NCBI RefSeq assembly: GCF_030209175.1
Contig: NZ_JARVSM010000003.1
Location: forward strand, 62,001-126,000
Source of the DNA: Pseudomonas sp. efr-133-TYG-5
GTDB lineage: Bacteria; Pseudomonadota; Gammaproteobacteria; Pseudomonadales; Pseudomonadaceae
Reading direction: 5' to 3'
Length of the DNA stretch: 64,000 nt
Shown here: in pieces, positions 45,003 through 53,951 of the stretch
How positions within the stretch are numbered: the stretch's first letter is position 1
Layout: each line of letters opens with the position of its first letter
Made by a program: the position numbers and the translations under genes
Notes under the pieces: model-generated
What the model was told of the DNA's origin: nothing
What the model saw: only the letters and a program-made list of their open reading frames with translations
The model's database searches: none

Positions 45003-45140
45003 CCGAAGCAATGCATTCCTCGGCGCGCCGATGAAGTACGCCACAATGACAGTTCGATGACGCTAAAACCCGCGAACTTGACGGCAAATAACGTTTTTCC
45101 CGAATTCATTGGGCTGCAACAAAACTCACAAATCAGTTAG

Positions 45141-45169
45141 TTGACAGCCCTCGGTTATGCACCTAGGTT
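45141..45169 (+). promoter_or_regulatory. Possible sigma-70 promoter of the NRPS gene
   Basis: TTGACA at 45141-45146 is a perfect -35; 17 bases on is TAGGTT, a fair -10. The start site would be near 45176, leaving a leader of about 200 bases before the ATG at 45384. Confidence 0.45.
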
Positions 45170-45383
45170 AAGCCGCGAAGTGTTACCAAATGCTTCCACA
45201 CCAGAACAAGAAACACCGCCACGGATTGGCGTCATGCAAAGGTTCCAGCCCCGCCTGACTCACCTGGCGCACCCCTGAAAAAACTGAAACGGCGCTTGCC
45301 GTCGATTCCGGATCTGTCGCGTTCGCGCCAACCGGAATGGGCACGGTATTGCCTGCCGAAAACCCGACGCAACGGAAGAAAGG

Positions 45384-48300
45384 ATGACTCTTATGCGTGA
45401 CGTACACTCGTGCCCGCTTTCCACGGCGCAACAGGAAGTCTGCCTGGCGATCAGCCAGAGCCAGAGCAACCTCAACTACCATTTGTGCGATGTCATCGAA
45501 CTGCGCGGCGATTTGCAGCTGGCGTGGCTCGAAGCGGCGATCCGCGCGCAATTCCTACAGACCGACACCCTGCGCGCGACGTTCGAGCATGACCCGCAAA
45601 GCGGCACGTTCGCCCAGTACATCCAGGCCGCCGACACCTTGCCGGCCAAGGCGTTCGAAAGCCTCGACGTCAGCGCCAGCGCGGATCCCGAGCAGGCCTA
45701 CGGGCAATTGCTCGAACACCTCTTGCAGCAGGACATGGACCTGCAACACGGGCCGCTGATCCGCTACGTGCTGATCCGCCTCGCGCCGCAGCACTACCGC
45801 ATGATCGAACTGGCCTCGCACCTGGTGGTGGACGGCTTCGGCCACGGCATTCTGTTCGGCAACATCACCGCGCACTACAACGCGCTGAGTCGCGGCGAGG
45901 CGATCGAGCCGCTGCTACTGGCACCGCTGGCGAGTGTGGCCGCCGCGCAGGAGCAATACCGCCACAGCGACATGTACAGCAAGGATCGCAGCTACTGGCG
46001 CCAGTACTGCCTGAAGATGCCGGAGCCGACGCAACTGGTGCCCGGCGATGCCCCGCTGATCCGCCTCAACCGCCTGCGCAAAGTGTTCAGCGGCGAAACG
46101 CTGGGGCAATTGCGCGCGGCCGCCGGTGCGCATCAACTGCGCCTGTCGAGCATCCTGCTGGCGCTGTGCGCGACCTACCTCAGTCGCATGACCGGGCAGA
46201 CCGAACTGGCCCTCGGCATGCCGGTCGCGGCGCGCCAGCTCAAGGCCCTGCGCGACGTGCCGTCGATGGTGGCGAATATCCTGCCGTTGCACCTGTCGTT
46301 CAGCGCCGACAGCACGGTGCTGACGGTCGCGGCGAACCTGCAGCGCCAGCTGCGCCATCACCTGCTGCACCAGAGCTATCGCAGCGAAAGCATGATCCGC
46401 GACCTGCACGCCGAACGTGGCAACAAACCGTTGTTCAACACCCTGCTGAACATCGTCGCCTACGATCAGGGCCCCGGGTTCGCCGGTTGTGACACCACGA
46501 TCCAGAACGTCGCCAACGGCCCGGCGGATCACTTGGGCATCGACATTTTCGACCGGCACGCCGACGGCCGCCTGGAGATCGGCTTCAACGCCAACGCCGA
46601 CCTGTATGACCCGCAGGCGCTGGAACTGCACTACCAGCGCCTGACCGCGCTGTTCGCCCGTTTCGCCGCCGCCCCGCAAACCCTCGCCGCCGACTACGAC
46701 CTGTTCCTGGCGCACGAACAGCAACGCGTGTACGCGCTGCCGCCGGCCAGACAGACGCTACCGCTGTTTGCCGAGGCCTTCGCCGAAGCCGTGCGCGAAC
46801 ACGCCGCGCGCCCGGCGCTGAGCGAAGGGGCGCGGCAAGTGAATTATGCGCAACTGGACGCCGACGCCACGCGCCTGGCCGCGCACCTGCGCCAACGCGG
46901 CGTGCGACCCGGCGATTGCGTGGTGGTGATGTTCTCGCGCAGCCTCGAATGGGCGATTGCGGCGGTGGCGCTGTTCAAACTCGGTGCGTGTTATGTGCCG
47001 CTGGATCCGGACCTGCCCGAGGCGCGCATCGAACACATTTTCAGCGATGCCGATCCAGCCGTGGTGATCGTCGCCCCGGGCAGTCAGCTCAAGGTCGACG
47101 TCAGCGCCGACAAAGTGCTGTGGCTGAACGCCGACACCCTCGCGCAACTGCCGCCGGCCAGCACGCCGTTGTTGCCGTTCGACGCCGGCCTGCCGGCTTA
47201 TCTGATCTACACCTCCGGCTCGACCGGCAAACCCAAGGGCGTGGAAGTCACCCAGCGCAATCTGGTGCCTATCGCCCGCACCGCCATCGACGCCGCGCAG
47301 TTGCAACCTGGCGCACGGGTCCTGCAATTCATCGCCGCCGGGTTCGACATGTCGGTGCTGGAAATCATGATGACCCTGCTCGCCGGTGCCGAACTGGTCA
47401 TCACTGACAAGGTCAGCAGCGCCCCGGGCAGGGCCCTGGCGAAACTGGTCAAGGCGCAGGCCATCGACCTGCTGGTGATGACGCCGAGCCTGCTGGCCTG
47501 CCATCAGACCGAGGATTTCCCCCAGGACACCGTGCTGATGCTCGGCGGCGAACCGTGCACCCCGGCCCTGCTCGCGCGCTTCGCCCATTGCCGTCTGCTC
47601 AACGTCTACGGGCCGACGGAAACCTCGTTCGCCACGTCGATCAATGCCCGCTACGGTGCCGGCGATCTGTCGATCGGCCCGGCCACCGCCAACACCCGGC
47701 TGTACGTGGTCGATGCCCGGCAACGCCTGCTGCCACCGGGCGCCTGGGGCGATCTGTTCATCGGCGGGCCGGGCGTGGCGCGCGGCTACCGCAATCGCCC
47801 CGACCTCACCGCCAAGGGGTTTGTCGCGGATCTGCTCGACGCTGAGGGCACCATGTACCGCGCCGGCGACCGGGTGTTCTTCGATCATGCCGGGCGGATT
47901 CACTACCTCGGCCGCCAGGACAACCAGATCAAGCTGCGCGGCCTGCGCATCGAACTCGACGAGATCAAGAACGTGCTGCTCGGCTGCCACGGCGTCGACG
48001 ACGCCACGGTCATGCTGCGCGAGCTGACGCACGGCCCGGCCATCGTCGGCTACGTGGCGAGCAAGGACAGCAGCCTCGACAGCCAGCAGTTGAAGCAATC
48101 GCTGGGCCGGCACCTGCCGCAGCACATGGTGCCGAGCGTGATCATCCGCGTCGACGAATTCCCGCTGACGCCCAACGGCAAACTGGCGGTGGATCGCCTG
48201 CCCGCACCGGCCATGCAGGACGCCGCCGCGCTGTCGCCGGCCGCAACGGCGGAAGAAGCGCAAATGTGTCGTTTGTTCGCCGAAACCCTCGACTGCGGCG

Positions 48301-49274
48301 AGGTGTTCGCCAACCAGAGTTTCTTCGACCTCGGCGGCCATTCGCTGCTCGGCCTGCAACTGGTCGCGCGCATCAAGGAGCAGTTCGGCATCGCCCTGGG
48401 CATCGCCGATTTCCTCGCGGCGCCGACACCCCGGCAACTGGCCCGACGCCTGCAGCACAACAGCGGCTACAGCGATCCGTTCGACGCGGTGCTGACACTG
48501 CGCAGCGAGGGCACGCGCCCACCGCTGTTCTGCATTCACCCCGGTGGCGGGATTGCCTGGCCGTACGCCGGTCTGCTGCCGTTCCTGCCGCAGGACCAGC
48601 CGTTGTACGCGCTGCAATCGCCGATCCTGCGCGATCCGACGCGGGTCATCGAATCGCTGGATGAACTGGCCGAGGAATACCTGCAACGCATCATCGCCCT
48701 GCAACCCGACGGCCCGTATCAACTGGCCGGCTGGTCGGTGGGCGGCAACCTGGCGCTGCGCATGGCGGCGATGCTGCAGGCGCGCGGGCACGAGGTGAGC
48801 TTCCTGTGCATGTTCGACAGCTACCCGCTGCAAGGCGGGCGGGCATCGCTGAAACTCGACGATGCGATGATCATCAGCCGCATGACCCGCGCCATCGTCG
48901 GCACGCCACGGGCCGGCCTCAAGGGCCTGAAAAGTGCGATGGAGGAAGTGCTCGGCAGCCGGCAGATCGGCGATGAGTTCCTGACCCGCCTGGTGGACGA
49001 TTCCAAGCGCATGCTCGATTTGCTCGGACGCACGCAGTACCAGCTGTATCGCGGCGACTTGCTGTTCATCCGCGCCACCACCGACATCCTGCGCCAGGAC
49101 GAACAACAGCCGACGCTGTGGGCGCCGTACGTCAGTGGCGAGCTGATCCAGCATGATGTCGAGGCACCGCACGAATGCCTGCTGCAACGGCAGTACCTGC
49201 AGCAGTTCGGCGAGCGCTTCGTGGCGGAACTGCTCAAGCGTCAGGTGCGGCAAACGCACGTCATCGACGCCTGA
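45384..49274 (+). CDS. Single-module NRPS (C-A-T-TE), EntF-like
   Basis: 1296 residues. Condensation domain about 10-440, with active motif SHLVVDG at 145-151 (the first His of HHxxxDG is Ser, the catalytic second His is kept). Adenylation domain about 460-960 (YTSGSTGKPKG near 608, NVYGPTE near 739, NGKLAVDR). Carrier domain with LGGHSL, Ser near 986. Thioesterase about 1045-1290 (FCIHPGGG, GWSVGG with Ser near 1115, His near 1261). Order and length match EntF. By manual alignment to GrsA the specificity residues read D-M-L-V-L-L-V-F-A-K, which I do not recognise. No aryl-acid genes are nearby, so the product is unknown; a siderophore or short lipopeptide is possible. Confidence 0.93.
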   Translation: MTLMRDVHSCPLSTAQQEVCLAISQSQSNLNYHLCDVIELRGDLQLAWLEAAIRAQFLQTDTLRATFEHDPQSGTFAQYIQAADTLPAKAFESLDVSASADPEQAYGQLLEHLLQQDMDLQHGPLIRYVLIRLAPQHYRMIELASHLVVDGFGHGILFGNITAHYNALSRGEAIEPLLLAPLASVAAAQEQYRHSDMYSKDRSYWRQYCLKMPEPTQLVPGDAPLIRLNRLRKVFSGETLGQLRAAAGAHQLRLSSILLALCATYLSRMTGQTELALGMPVAARQLKALRDVPSMVANILPLHLSFSADSTVLTVAANLQRQLRHHLLHQSYRSESMIRDLHAERGNKPLFNTLLNIVAYDQGPGFAGCDTTIQNVANGPADHLGIDIFDRHADGRLEIGFNANADLYDPQALELHYQRLTALFARFAAAPQTLAADYDLFLAHEQQRVYALPPARQTLPLFAEAFAEAVREHAARPALSEGARQVNYAQLDADATRLAAHLRQRGVRPGDCVVVMFSRSLEWAIAAVALFKLGACYVPLDPDLPEARIEHIFSDADPAVVIVAPGSQLKVDVSADKVLWLNADTLAQLPPASTPLLPFDAGLPAYLIYTSGSTGKPKGVEVTQRNLVPIARTAIDAAQLQPGARVLQFIAAGFDMSVLEIMMTLLAGAELVITDKVSSAPGRALAKLVKAQAIDLLVMTPSLLACHQTEDFPQDTVLMLGGEPCTPALLARFAHCRLLNVYGPTETSFATSINARYGAGDLSIGPATANTRLYVVDARQRLLPPGAWGDLFIGGPGVARGYRNRPDLTAKGFVADLLDAEGTMYRAGDRVFFDHAGRIHYLGRQDNQIKLRGLRIELDEIKNVLLGCHGVDDATVMLRELTHGPAIVGYVASKDSSLDSQQLKQSLGRHLPQHMVPSVIIRVDEFPLTPNGKLAVDRLPAPAMQDAAALSPAATAEEAQMCRLFAETLDCGEVFANQSFFDLGGHSLLGLQLVARIKEQFGIALGIADFLAAPTPRQLARRLQHNSGYSDPFDAVLTLRSEGTRPPLFCIHPGGGIAWPYAGLLPFLPQDQPLYALQSPILRDPTRVIESLDELAEEYLQRIIALQPDGPYQLAGWSVGGNLALRMAAMLQARGHEVSFLCMFDSYPLQGGRASLKLDDAMIISRMTRAIVGTPRAGLKGLKSAMEEVLGSRQIGDEFLTRLVDDSKRMLDLLGRTQYQLYRGDLLFIRATTDILRQDEQQPTLWAPYVSGELIQHDVEAPHECLLQRQYLQQFGERFVAELLKRQVRQTHVIDA

Positions 49275-49277
49275 AGC

Positions 49278-49315
49278 AAAAATCCCCGCCGGGCGCAGAA
49301 GTGCCCGGCGGGGAT
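49278..49315 (-). terminator. Rho-independent terminator of the TpsA gene
   Basis: Arms ATCCCCGCCGGGC (49282-49294) and GCCCGGCGGGGAT (49303-49315) form a perfect 13-bp stem. Read on the minus strand it is followed by a T tract (49282-49278), so it serves the tpsA transcript; on the plus strand it lacks a T tract but may still stop NRPS transcripts. Confidence 0.85.
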
Positions 49316-49322
49316 CGGATGG

Positions 49323-49346
49323 CGGGAGTGAGCCTGCTCGCTCCCG
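49323..49346. repeat. Single REP hairpin
   Basis: CGGGAGTGAGCCTGCTCGCT then CCCG forms a short hairpin of the GCTCGC REP type without a partner. It lies between the terminator and the tpsA stop. Confidence 0.55.
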
Positions 49347-49363
49347 TCGTTCGTGACGCCGAC

Positions 49364-52300
49364 TCAGCCTTTTTTGTCGATCCCGGCCTGTAGCGTCTGG
49401 CTGTCGCTATGACCGCTGACGGTCACCGGGCCGATGCTCAGATTGCCGTTGGCAAACGAGACGGGCGGCACACCGCCCTCGCTCTTGTGCGGCAGATCCA
49501 CACCGGCCTTGAAGCCGTCGCTGCGACTGTTCAGGTCGCTGCTGCTGACCTTGGAATCCCCTAGATCCACCGGCCCGCCGCTCGCGGAAATCCGCGCGCC
49601 GGTGAGTCGGGTGACACCATCGACCTCAAGCTTCACGCCGTTGCTGCCGGCGATGGTCGACGCTTGCCCGACGCCGTCCTTGCGGCTGTATTCGCCCTGC
49701 GCCTTGAGCGTCGGCTTGTAGTCGGTGCCGGCGAGCTTGTCCTGGTCGGCCGGGGTTTTCTTGGCGGTCAGGCTCAGGTCGACATCGACCTTGGCCGCGG
49801 TCCGCGTGTCCTGCCGACTGTCCACCCGCAGGTCACCGGCCACCTTGCCGCTGACCGACTCGGCCTCGATCCGCGCGCCGCTCAGTTGCGCATCGGCGGC
49901 ACTGTTCAGCGCCACGCTGTCAGCCTTGAGCAGGCTGTTCTGCTGCGTGGTGCCTTGCAGGTAATCCACACCGACTTTGGCCCCGGCGTTGAAGCCGTGG
50001 TCGCTGCTGGCGGGTTCGGCGGTGTCGGTCGGGGTGCTGCTGCTCAGATTGCCGCCGGCGTTGAGGGCCACGTTCCAGTTGTTGCGCTGCTCGCTGGACT
50101 GCGCCGACTCGGCGACCAGACCACCCTGCTGCGCATCGACGTTGATCTGCGGTGCTGTCACCTGGGTGCCTTGCAGGTGTACCGAAGCGCCGCTCAGGGC
50201 CACCCCGGTCTGGCTGTGCAACTGGCCACCGCTGCCGGTCTGCGCCTTGTCGTCGACCCGGCCGATGCTGAAGTTGCCGCCAAGATTGCCGGCCTTGTCC
50301 AGGCTCTTCTCGCCACGGGTGCGGCTGCCGCCGGCCTTCAGGCCACCGCCGAGCTGACGGCCGGTTTCGAGGTGGCTGTCGCTGGCCGCTTGCAGATCGA
50401 GACCACCCGCGGCCTGCAGATCGATGACGCCGGCACTGTCGATTTTCGTGCCTTGCTGGATCTGCTGGCCACCGCTGCTCAACTGCACCGGGCCGTTGCC
50501 GCTGATGCTCACCACGCGGGCCTGACTGTCCTCGGTGTGCTTGACGCTGTGGTCGAGTTGCACCCCGGCGCCGAGATCGAGGTTGCTGCCATCGGTGCCC
50601 GGCAAGGTGCCGACCTTCAGCGACGCGTCGCCGCGCAGGCTGCTGCTGTCGCTGCTCTGGCGGTCATTGGCCTGATTCAGCGCCAGCTCGCCGCCCGCCT
50701 TGAGGCTGACGCCGCCCTGCCCGCCGTCGAAACGGCTGCCTTCGAACTGCGCGTCGCCACCAACGTTGATGTGCACGCCCTGACTGCCGGCATAGCTGCC
50801 GAGCACTGCCGTGGCGCTGTCCTGGCGCGTCTGGCTGCTGCCGCCCGCACCGCTGCCGGCGATGTTGAGGTCTTCACCGGTCTTGGTGTAAACGCGCACA
50901 TCGACGTTGGCATCCAGGGCTTTTTCGCTGCTGCCGTGGCTGTTGCTGGCCGCGTCGGCGACAAGTCTGTCAGCGCTGATATGGACCTGGCCGGCGCTGG
51001 CGTTGTACTGGCTGCCCTGGTCGTGCAGGGTGCCGGCGACATTGACGTCGACGCTGCCAGCGTCGAATCGGCTGACCACGGCGTTGCTGCTCTGCTCGCT
51101 GCGCGCGCTGCCGGCGTGACCGACCGCGACGTCGACGCCGAGGGTCGGCTGGCCCATTTTGCCCAGCGCTTCCTTGTCCGGCAGCTTGCCGGCAAGCGCC
51201 TCTTTCACCACCGCGACCACCGGCCGCGCGACGTCCTTGTACTCGGCATTGACGCCGACGTCCGCCGTCCAGTTGCTGCTGGCCTGGCTGCTGCTTTCTG
51301 TATTGCTGGCAGCGCGGTTGGCCACGGCATTGGCGGCGATGTCCAGCGCCGTGCCCGCCTTGAGTTGCGCGCCTTCGGTGGTCAGCGTGTCGGCCTTGAT
51401 GGTCAGGCCGGCACTGCTGTGCACCGCGCTGGTTTGCGCGTTGGTTTTGCCGTTGCTGTCCTGCGTCGTGGCGTGGGCAAAATCGACGCCGGCGCCGGCC
51501 CGGTCGAGGCCGCCGGTGACGTACAGGCTGCCGCCCGAGGTGCGTTGCTCGGTCGCGGTATGGTGGCTGTCCTGTTCAGCCAGCAGCGCCACGTTCCGGC
51601 CACCGAGGCTGGTGTCGCCGGCGCTGGATTGCACCTCGCCGCCCTTGATCGTCAGGTCGCCGCCCGCCTGCACCTGCACGGTGCCGCCGCTGAGGCTGGC
51701 GCCTTGCTGAGTGACATCGCTGGTGGTGACCGTTTTGCTCTTGTCCTCGAAATGCAGCCCGGCCCGGTACTGCTCGCTGGCCGAAGCATTCTCCCGGGCA
51801 TACAGATCGAAGCCGCGATTCTGCTCGGTGCGACTGCTGTCGTGACGGTTCTGCGTCGAGTGCACGTTGACGTCGCCCGCCGCGTCGACCGTCAGCGCAC
51901 CACCGGCCTTGACCGAGGCGCCGGCGACTGCAATGTCCGTGGCGCTCTTGAGTTTGAGGTTGCTGTCCGAAACCAGCTCGCTACGCACCGTGGTGCTGTC
52001 CGTGCTGTTGTGCCGCGACTCGTCCTTGGCGATGCCGAAGAACTTGCTGTCCGTGGCGTGGCTGTTGCTGTGCGACGAATCCTGCACGCCATCGATCAGC
52101 AGCGAGCCGTGGTCGCTGATCACGCTGGCGTCCTGGCCACCCCGCACCTGACTGGCGCTGATGCGCACGTCGTCGGCCTTGACCACCAGTGCACCGGCCG
52201 CATTGATCTTGCTGCCCTGGTGCTGGGTCTGGCCCTTGTCGGTGTCACCGTTCTTGCCGAAGAAACCGCCGCCGACCAGATCGCCGGAATAGCGGGTGTC

Positions 52301-53833
52301 GCTGCTGCGGCTGGTACGGCTGGCCGTGCCGATGTCGACGTGTTGGCCGGCCAGGTGCAGGTCGCCAGCACTGCTGAGTTCGGCGCCTTCGGAACGCAAC
52401 AGCGCGGCGGTTTGCAGGGCGATGTTGCCGCCCTTCAATTGGCTGCCGACGCTGCGCTGCTCTTCGCTGCTGTTGTCCCAGTTGGCTTTCCACAGGTGCT
52501 TGCGCTGATCGCCCTGGTCGGTCCGGGTGTGGCTTTCTGTGGCGGCCGTCAGCCGCAGATCGCCGGCGCTGTGCACGTTGAGGGTGTTCGCCGCTTCGAC
52601 CTTGGCGGCTTTGAGTTCGGCGTCCTTGCCGGCCGACAATTGCGCATCGCGACGAGCGACGATCTGGCTGCCGTGCTGGCGCGTATCGCGCTCGGTCTGG
52701 GTGCGATCGTAGGTTTCCCAGGTAATGCCGAGGGTGCTGTTGCTCCAGTTTTCACGTTTTTCCTGGAGCTTGCGGCTTTCCACGGTGCTCAGGGTCAGGT
52801 TGCGCCGGGCGTCGAGATTGACGTCACGGGCGTTGACATCCGTGGCGGCCAGGCTCAGGTCCTGGCCACTGTGCAGGCCGACATCGCCGTGGCTGCTCAG
52901 GATCGCGGCACGGTTGGCATCGAGGCTGTCGGCGACGGCTTTGCCGCTGACGCTCAAGTCCCCGGCCGAACGGATCTGCACGCCATCGCGCCCCGCCACT
53001 TGCACCGCGCCGACCTTGACCCCGGCGCCCTCGGCAGTGCTGACGATGTTGATGCGCCCGGCCTGCATCGCGCCGAACAGGCTGGCGTCGATACGTTGCT
53101 CGGCGCTATGGCCAGCCGGGTCCACGGCGCTCACCTGGCCGCTGGCGTAGTCGAGTTGGTTGCGGCCGGCGGTCAGGTTCAGTTGATCGCGTGCGGTGAG
53201 GCTGCCCTGGCTGTCGATACGCGGCGCGATCAGGTTGATCGAGCCCTCGCCGTTGCTCAGGCCACCGCCCTGGATCTGCAACTGCCCGCTGGCGTCGCGC
53301 GTGCTCAGGCCTTGCAGTTTGCCGTCCTGCAATTCGGGCCGGCCAACCACCAGGTTGGCGTTCGGCGTGTTGATGAAACTGCCACCGTTGACCGAGATGC
53401 CGTTGGGGTTGGCCAGCACGTAATCGGCCGCGCGGCCGAAGATTTCCTGGGCGCCGTTGATGGCCGACGGGTTGCGGCTGATCACTTCGTTGAGGATCAC
53501 GCTCGCCGCTTGCCCCTGCAATTGCGGGTTGGCGGCCAGTTGCCCGGCCAATTGCGACTGGCCGGCCTGCAAGGCGTTGTTCAGCACCAGGCCCTGGCGG
53601 TCGACGTTGTAGTCGAGGAACTGATTGTGCGACAGCCCCGCGCCGTTCGGCGCCACGATGTTGACGATGGGCACGCCAGCCTGGGTCTGCAGTTGCGCCG
53701 TGCCGCCCGGGCCCGGCGCTACCACGACACCGGCGGCCAGGGTATTGGGGATGACCGCAATGAACAGGCTGGCAATCGCCCAGCGCAGTTGGCCCCGAGG
53801 GGATAGATGAAACGCAAAGGTATTCACTGACAT
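49364..53833 (-). CDS. Filamentous haemagglutinin-like exoprotein (TpsA)
   Basis: 1489 residues. After a signal region ending NTLA-AGVV, residues about 34-270 form the TPS secretion domain (NIVAPNGAGLSHNQFLDYNV, VISRNPSAINGAQEIFGR, VLANPNGISVNGG). The rest is haemagglutinin repeats (GG.L...A...V, S....SS patterns). It ends in repeat sequence at VSGHSDSQTLQAGIDKKG. No VENN pretoxin domain and no toxin tail follow, so it is not a CDI-type CdiA. Family knowledge: a secreted beta-helix adhesin exported by the TpsB protein encoded just upstream. The ATG at 53833 has CGGAGA upstream. A strong terminator follows. Confidence 0.92.
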   Translation of the reverse strand: MSVNTFAFHLSPRGQLRWAIASLFIAVIPNTLAAGVVVAPGPGGTAQLQTQAGVPIVNIVAPNGAGLSHNQFLDYNVDRQGLVLNNALQAGQSQLAGQLAANPQLQGQAASVILNEVISRNPSAINGAQEIFGRAADYVLANPNGISVNGGSFINTPNANLVVGRPELQDGKLQGLSTRDASGQLQIQGGGLSNGEGSINLIAPRIDSQGSLTARDQLNLTAGRNQLDYASGQVSAVDPAGHSAEQRIDASLFGAMQAGRINIVSTAEGAGVKVGAVQVAGRDGVQIRSAGDLSVSGKAVADSLDANRAAILSSHGDVGLHSGQDLSLAATDVNARDVNLDARRNLTLSTVESRKLQEKRENWSNSTLGITWETYDRTQTERDTRQHGSQIVARRDAQLSAGKDAELKAAKVEAANTLNVHSAGDLRLTAATESHTRTDQGDQRKHLWKANWDNSSEEQRSVGSQLKGGNIALQTAALLRSEGAELSSAGDLHLAGQHVDIGTASRTSRSSDTRYSGDLVGGGFFGKNGDTDKGQTQHQGSKINAAGALVVKADDVRISASQVRGGQDASVISDHGSLLIDGVQDSSHSNSHATDSKFFGIAKDESRHNSTDSTTVRSELVSDSNLKLKSATDIAVAGASVKAGGALTVDAAGDVNVHSTQNRHDSSRTEQNRGFDLYARENASASEQYRAGLHFEDKSKTVTTSDVTQQGASLSGGTVQVQAGGDLTIKGGEVQSSAGDTSLGGRNVALLAEQDSHHTATEQRTSGGSLYVTGGLDRAGAGVDFAHATTQDSNGKTNAQTSAVHSSAGLTIKADTLTTEGAQLKAGTALDIAANAVANRAASNTESSSQASSNWTADVGVNAEYKDVARPVVAVVKEALAGKLPDKEALGKMGQPTLGVDVAVGHAGSARSEQSSNAVVSRFDAGSVDVNVAGTLHDQGSQYNASAGQVHISADRLVADAASNSHGSSEKALDANVDVRVYTKTGEDLNIAGSGAGGSSQTRQDSATAVLGSYAGSQGVHINVGGDAQFEGSRFDGGQGGVSLKAGGELALNQANDRQSSDSSSLRGDASLKVGTLPGTDGSNLDLGAGVQLDHSVKHTEDSQARVVSISGNGPVQLSSGGQQIQQGTKIDSAGVIDLQAAGGLDLQAASDSHLETGRQLGGGLKAGGSRTRGEKSLDKAGNLGGNFSIGRVDDKAQTGSGGQLHSQTGVALSGASVHLQGTQVTAPQINVDAQQGGLVAESAQSSEQRNNWNVALNAGGNLSSSTPTDTAEPASSDHGFNAGAKVGVDYLQGTTQQNSLLKADSVALNSAADAQLSGARIEAESVSGKVAGDLRVDSRQDTRTAAKVDVDLSLTAKKTPADQDKLAGTDYKPTLKAQGEYSRKDGVGQASTIAGSNGVKLEVDGVTRLTGARISASGGPVDLGDSKVSSSDLNSRSDGFKAGVDLPHKSEGGVPPVSFANGNLSIGPVTVSGHSDSQTLQAGIDKKG

Positions 53834-53852
53834 AAGCCACTCTCCGTGTAAG

Positions 53853-53951
53853 TTACGGCGTCACGCTGCGCGTTGGGAGGAAGGCCGGGGCTGTCGCGCT
53901 CAGATCCGCCGGCTGTTGGGTTGCCTGGTGCTTCATCTGTTGCAGACTCAT
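53853..53951 (-). CDS. Possible 32-residue ORF between tpsB and tpsA
   Basis: It starts at an ATG that overlaps the tpsB stop (ATGA) and ends with TAA 19 bp before the tpsA ATG. It encodes MSLQQMKHQATQQPADLSAT and 12 more residues. The ATGA overlap with tpsB suggests translational coupling, but no ribosome site of its own is evident and there are no homologues I recognise. It may merely be a spacer. Confidence 0.3.
   Translation of the reverse strand: MSLQQMKHQATQQPADLSATAPAFLPTRSVTP

Larger units (their letters stand above)
44954..45383. other. 430-bp divergent region between fecI and the NRPS gene
   Basis: It contains a weak Fur-like element near fecI and a sigma-70-like promoter pointing at the NRPS gene (both listed separately). 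It is AT-richer than its surroundings around 45060-45150. No gene or strong hairpin is seen. Confidence 0.6.

Noticed and set aside
46758..49259. An 833-codon minus-strand frame
   Set aside because: It is antisense to the NRPS gene; no motifs, and high-GC genes often leave such frames open.
49664..53806. A 1380-codon open frame on the plus strand
   Set aside because: It is a shadow of the tpsA gene; the minus strand encodes the TPS domain and haemagglutinin repeats.
49364..53833. Contact-dependent inhibition system (CdiBA-I)
   Set aside because: No VENN motif, toxin tail or immunity gene is present at the 3' end.
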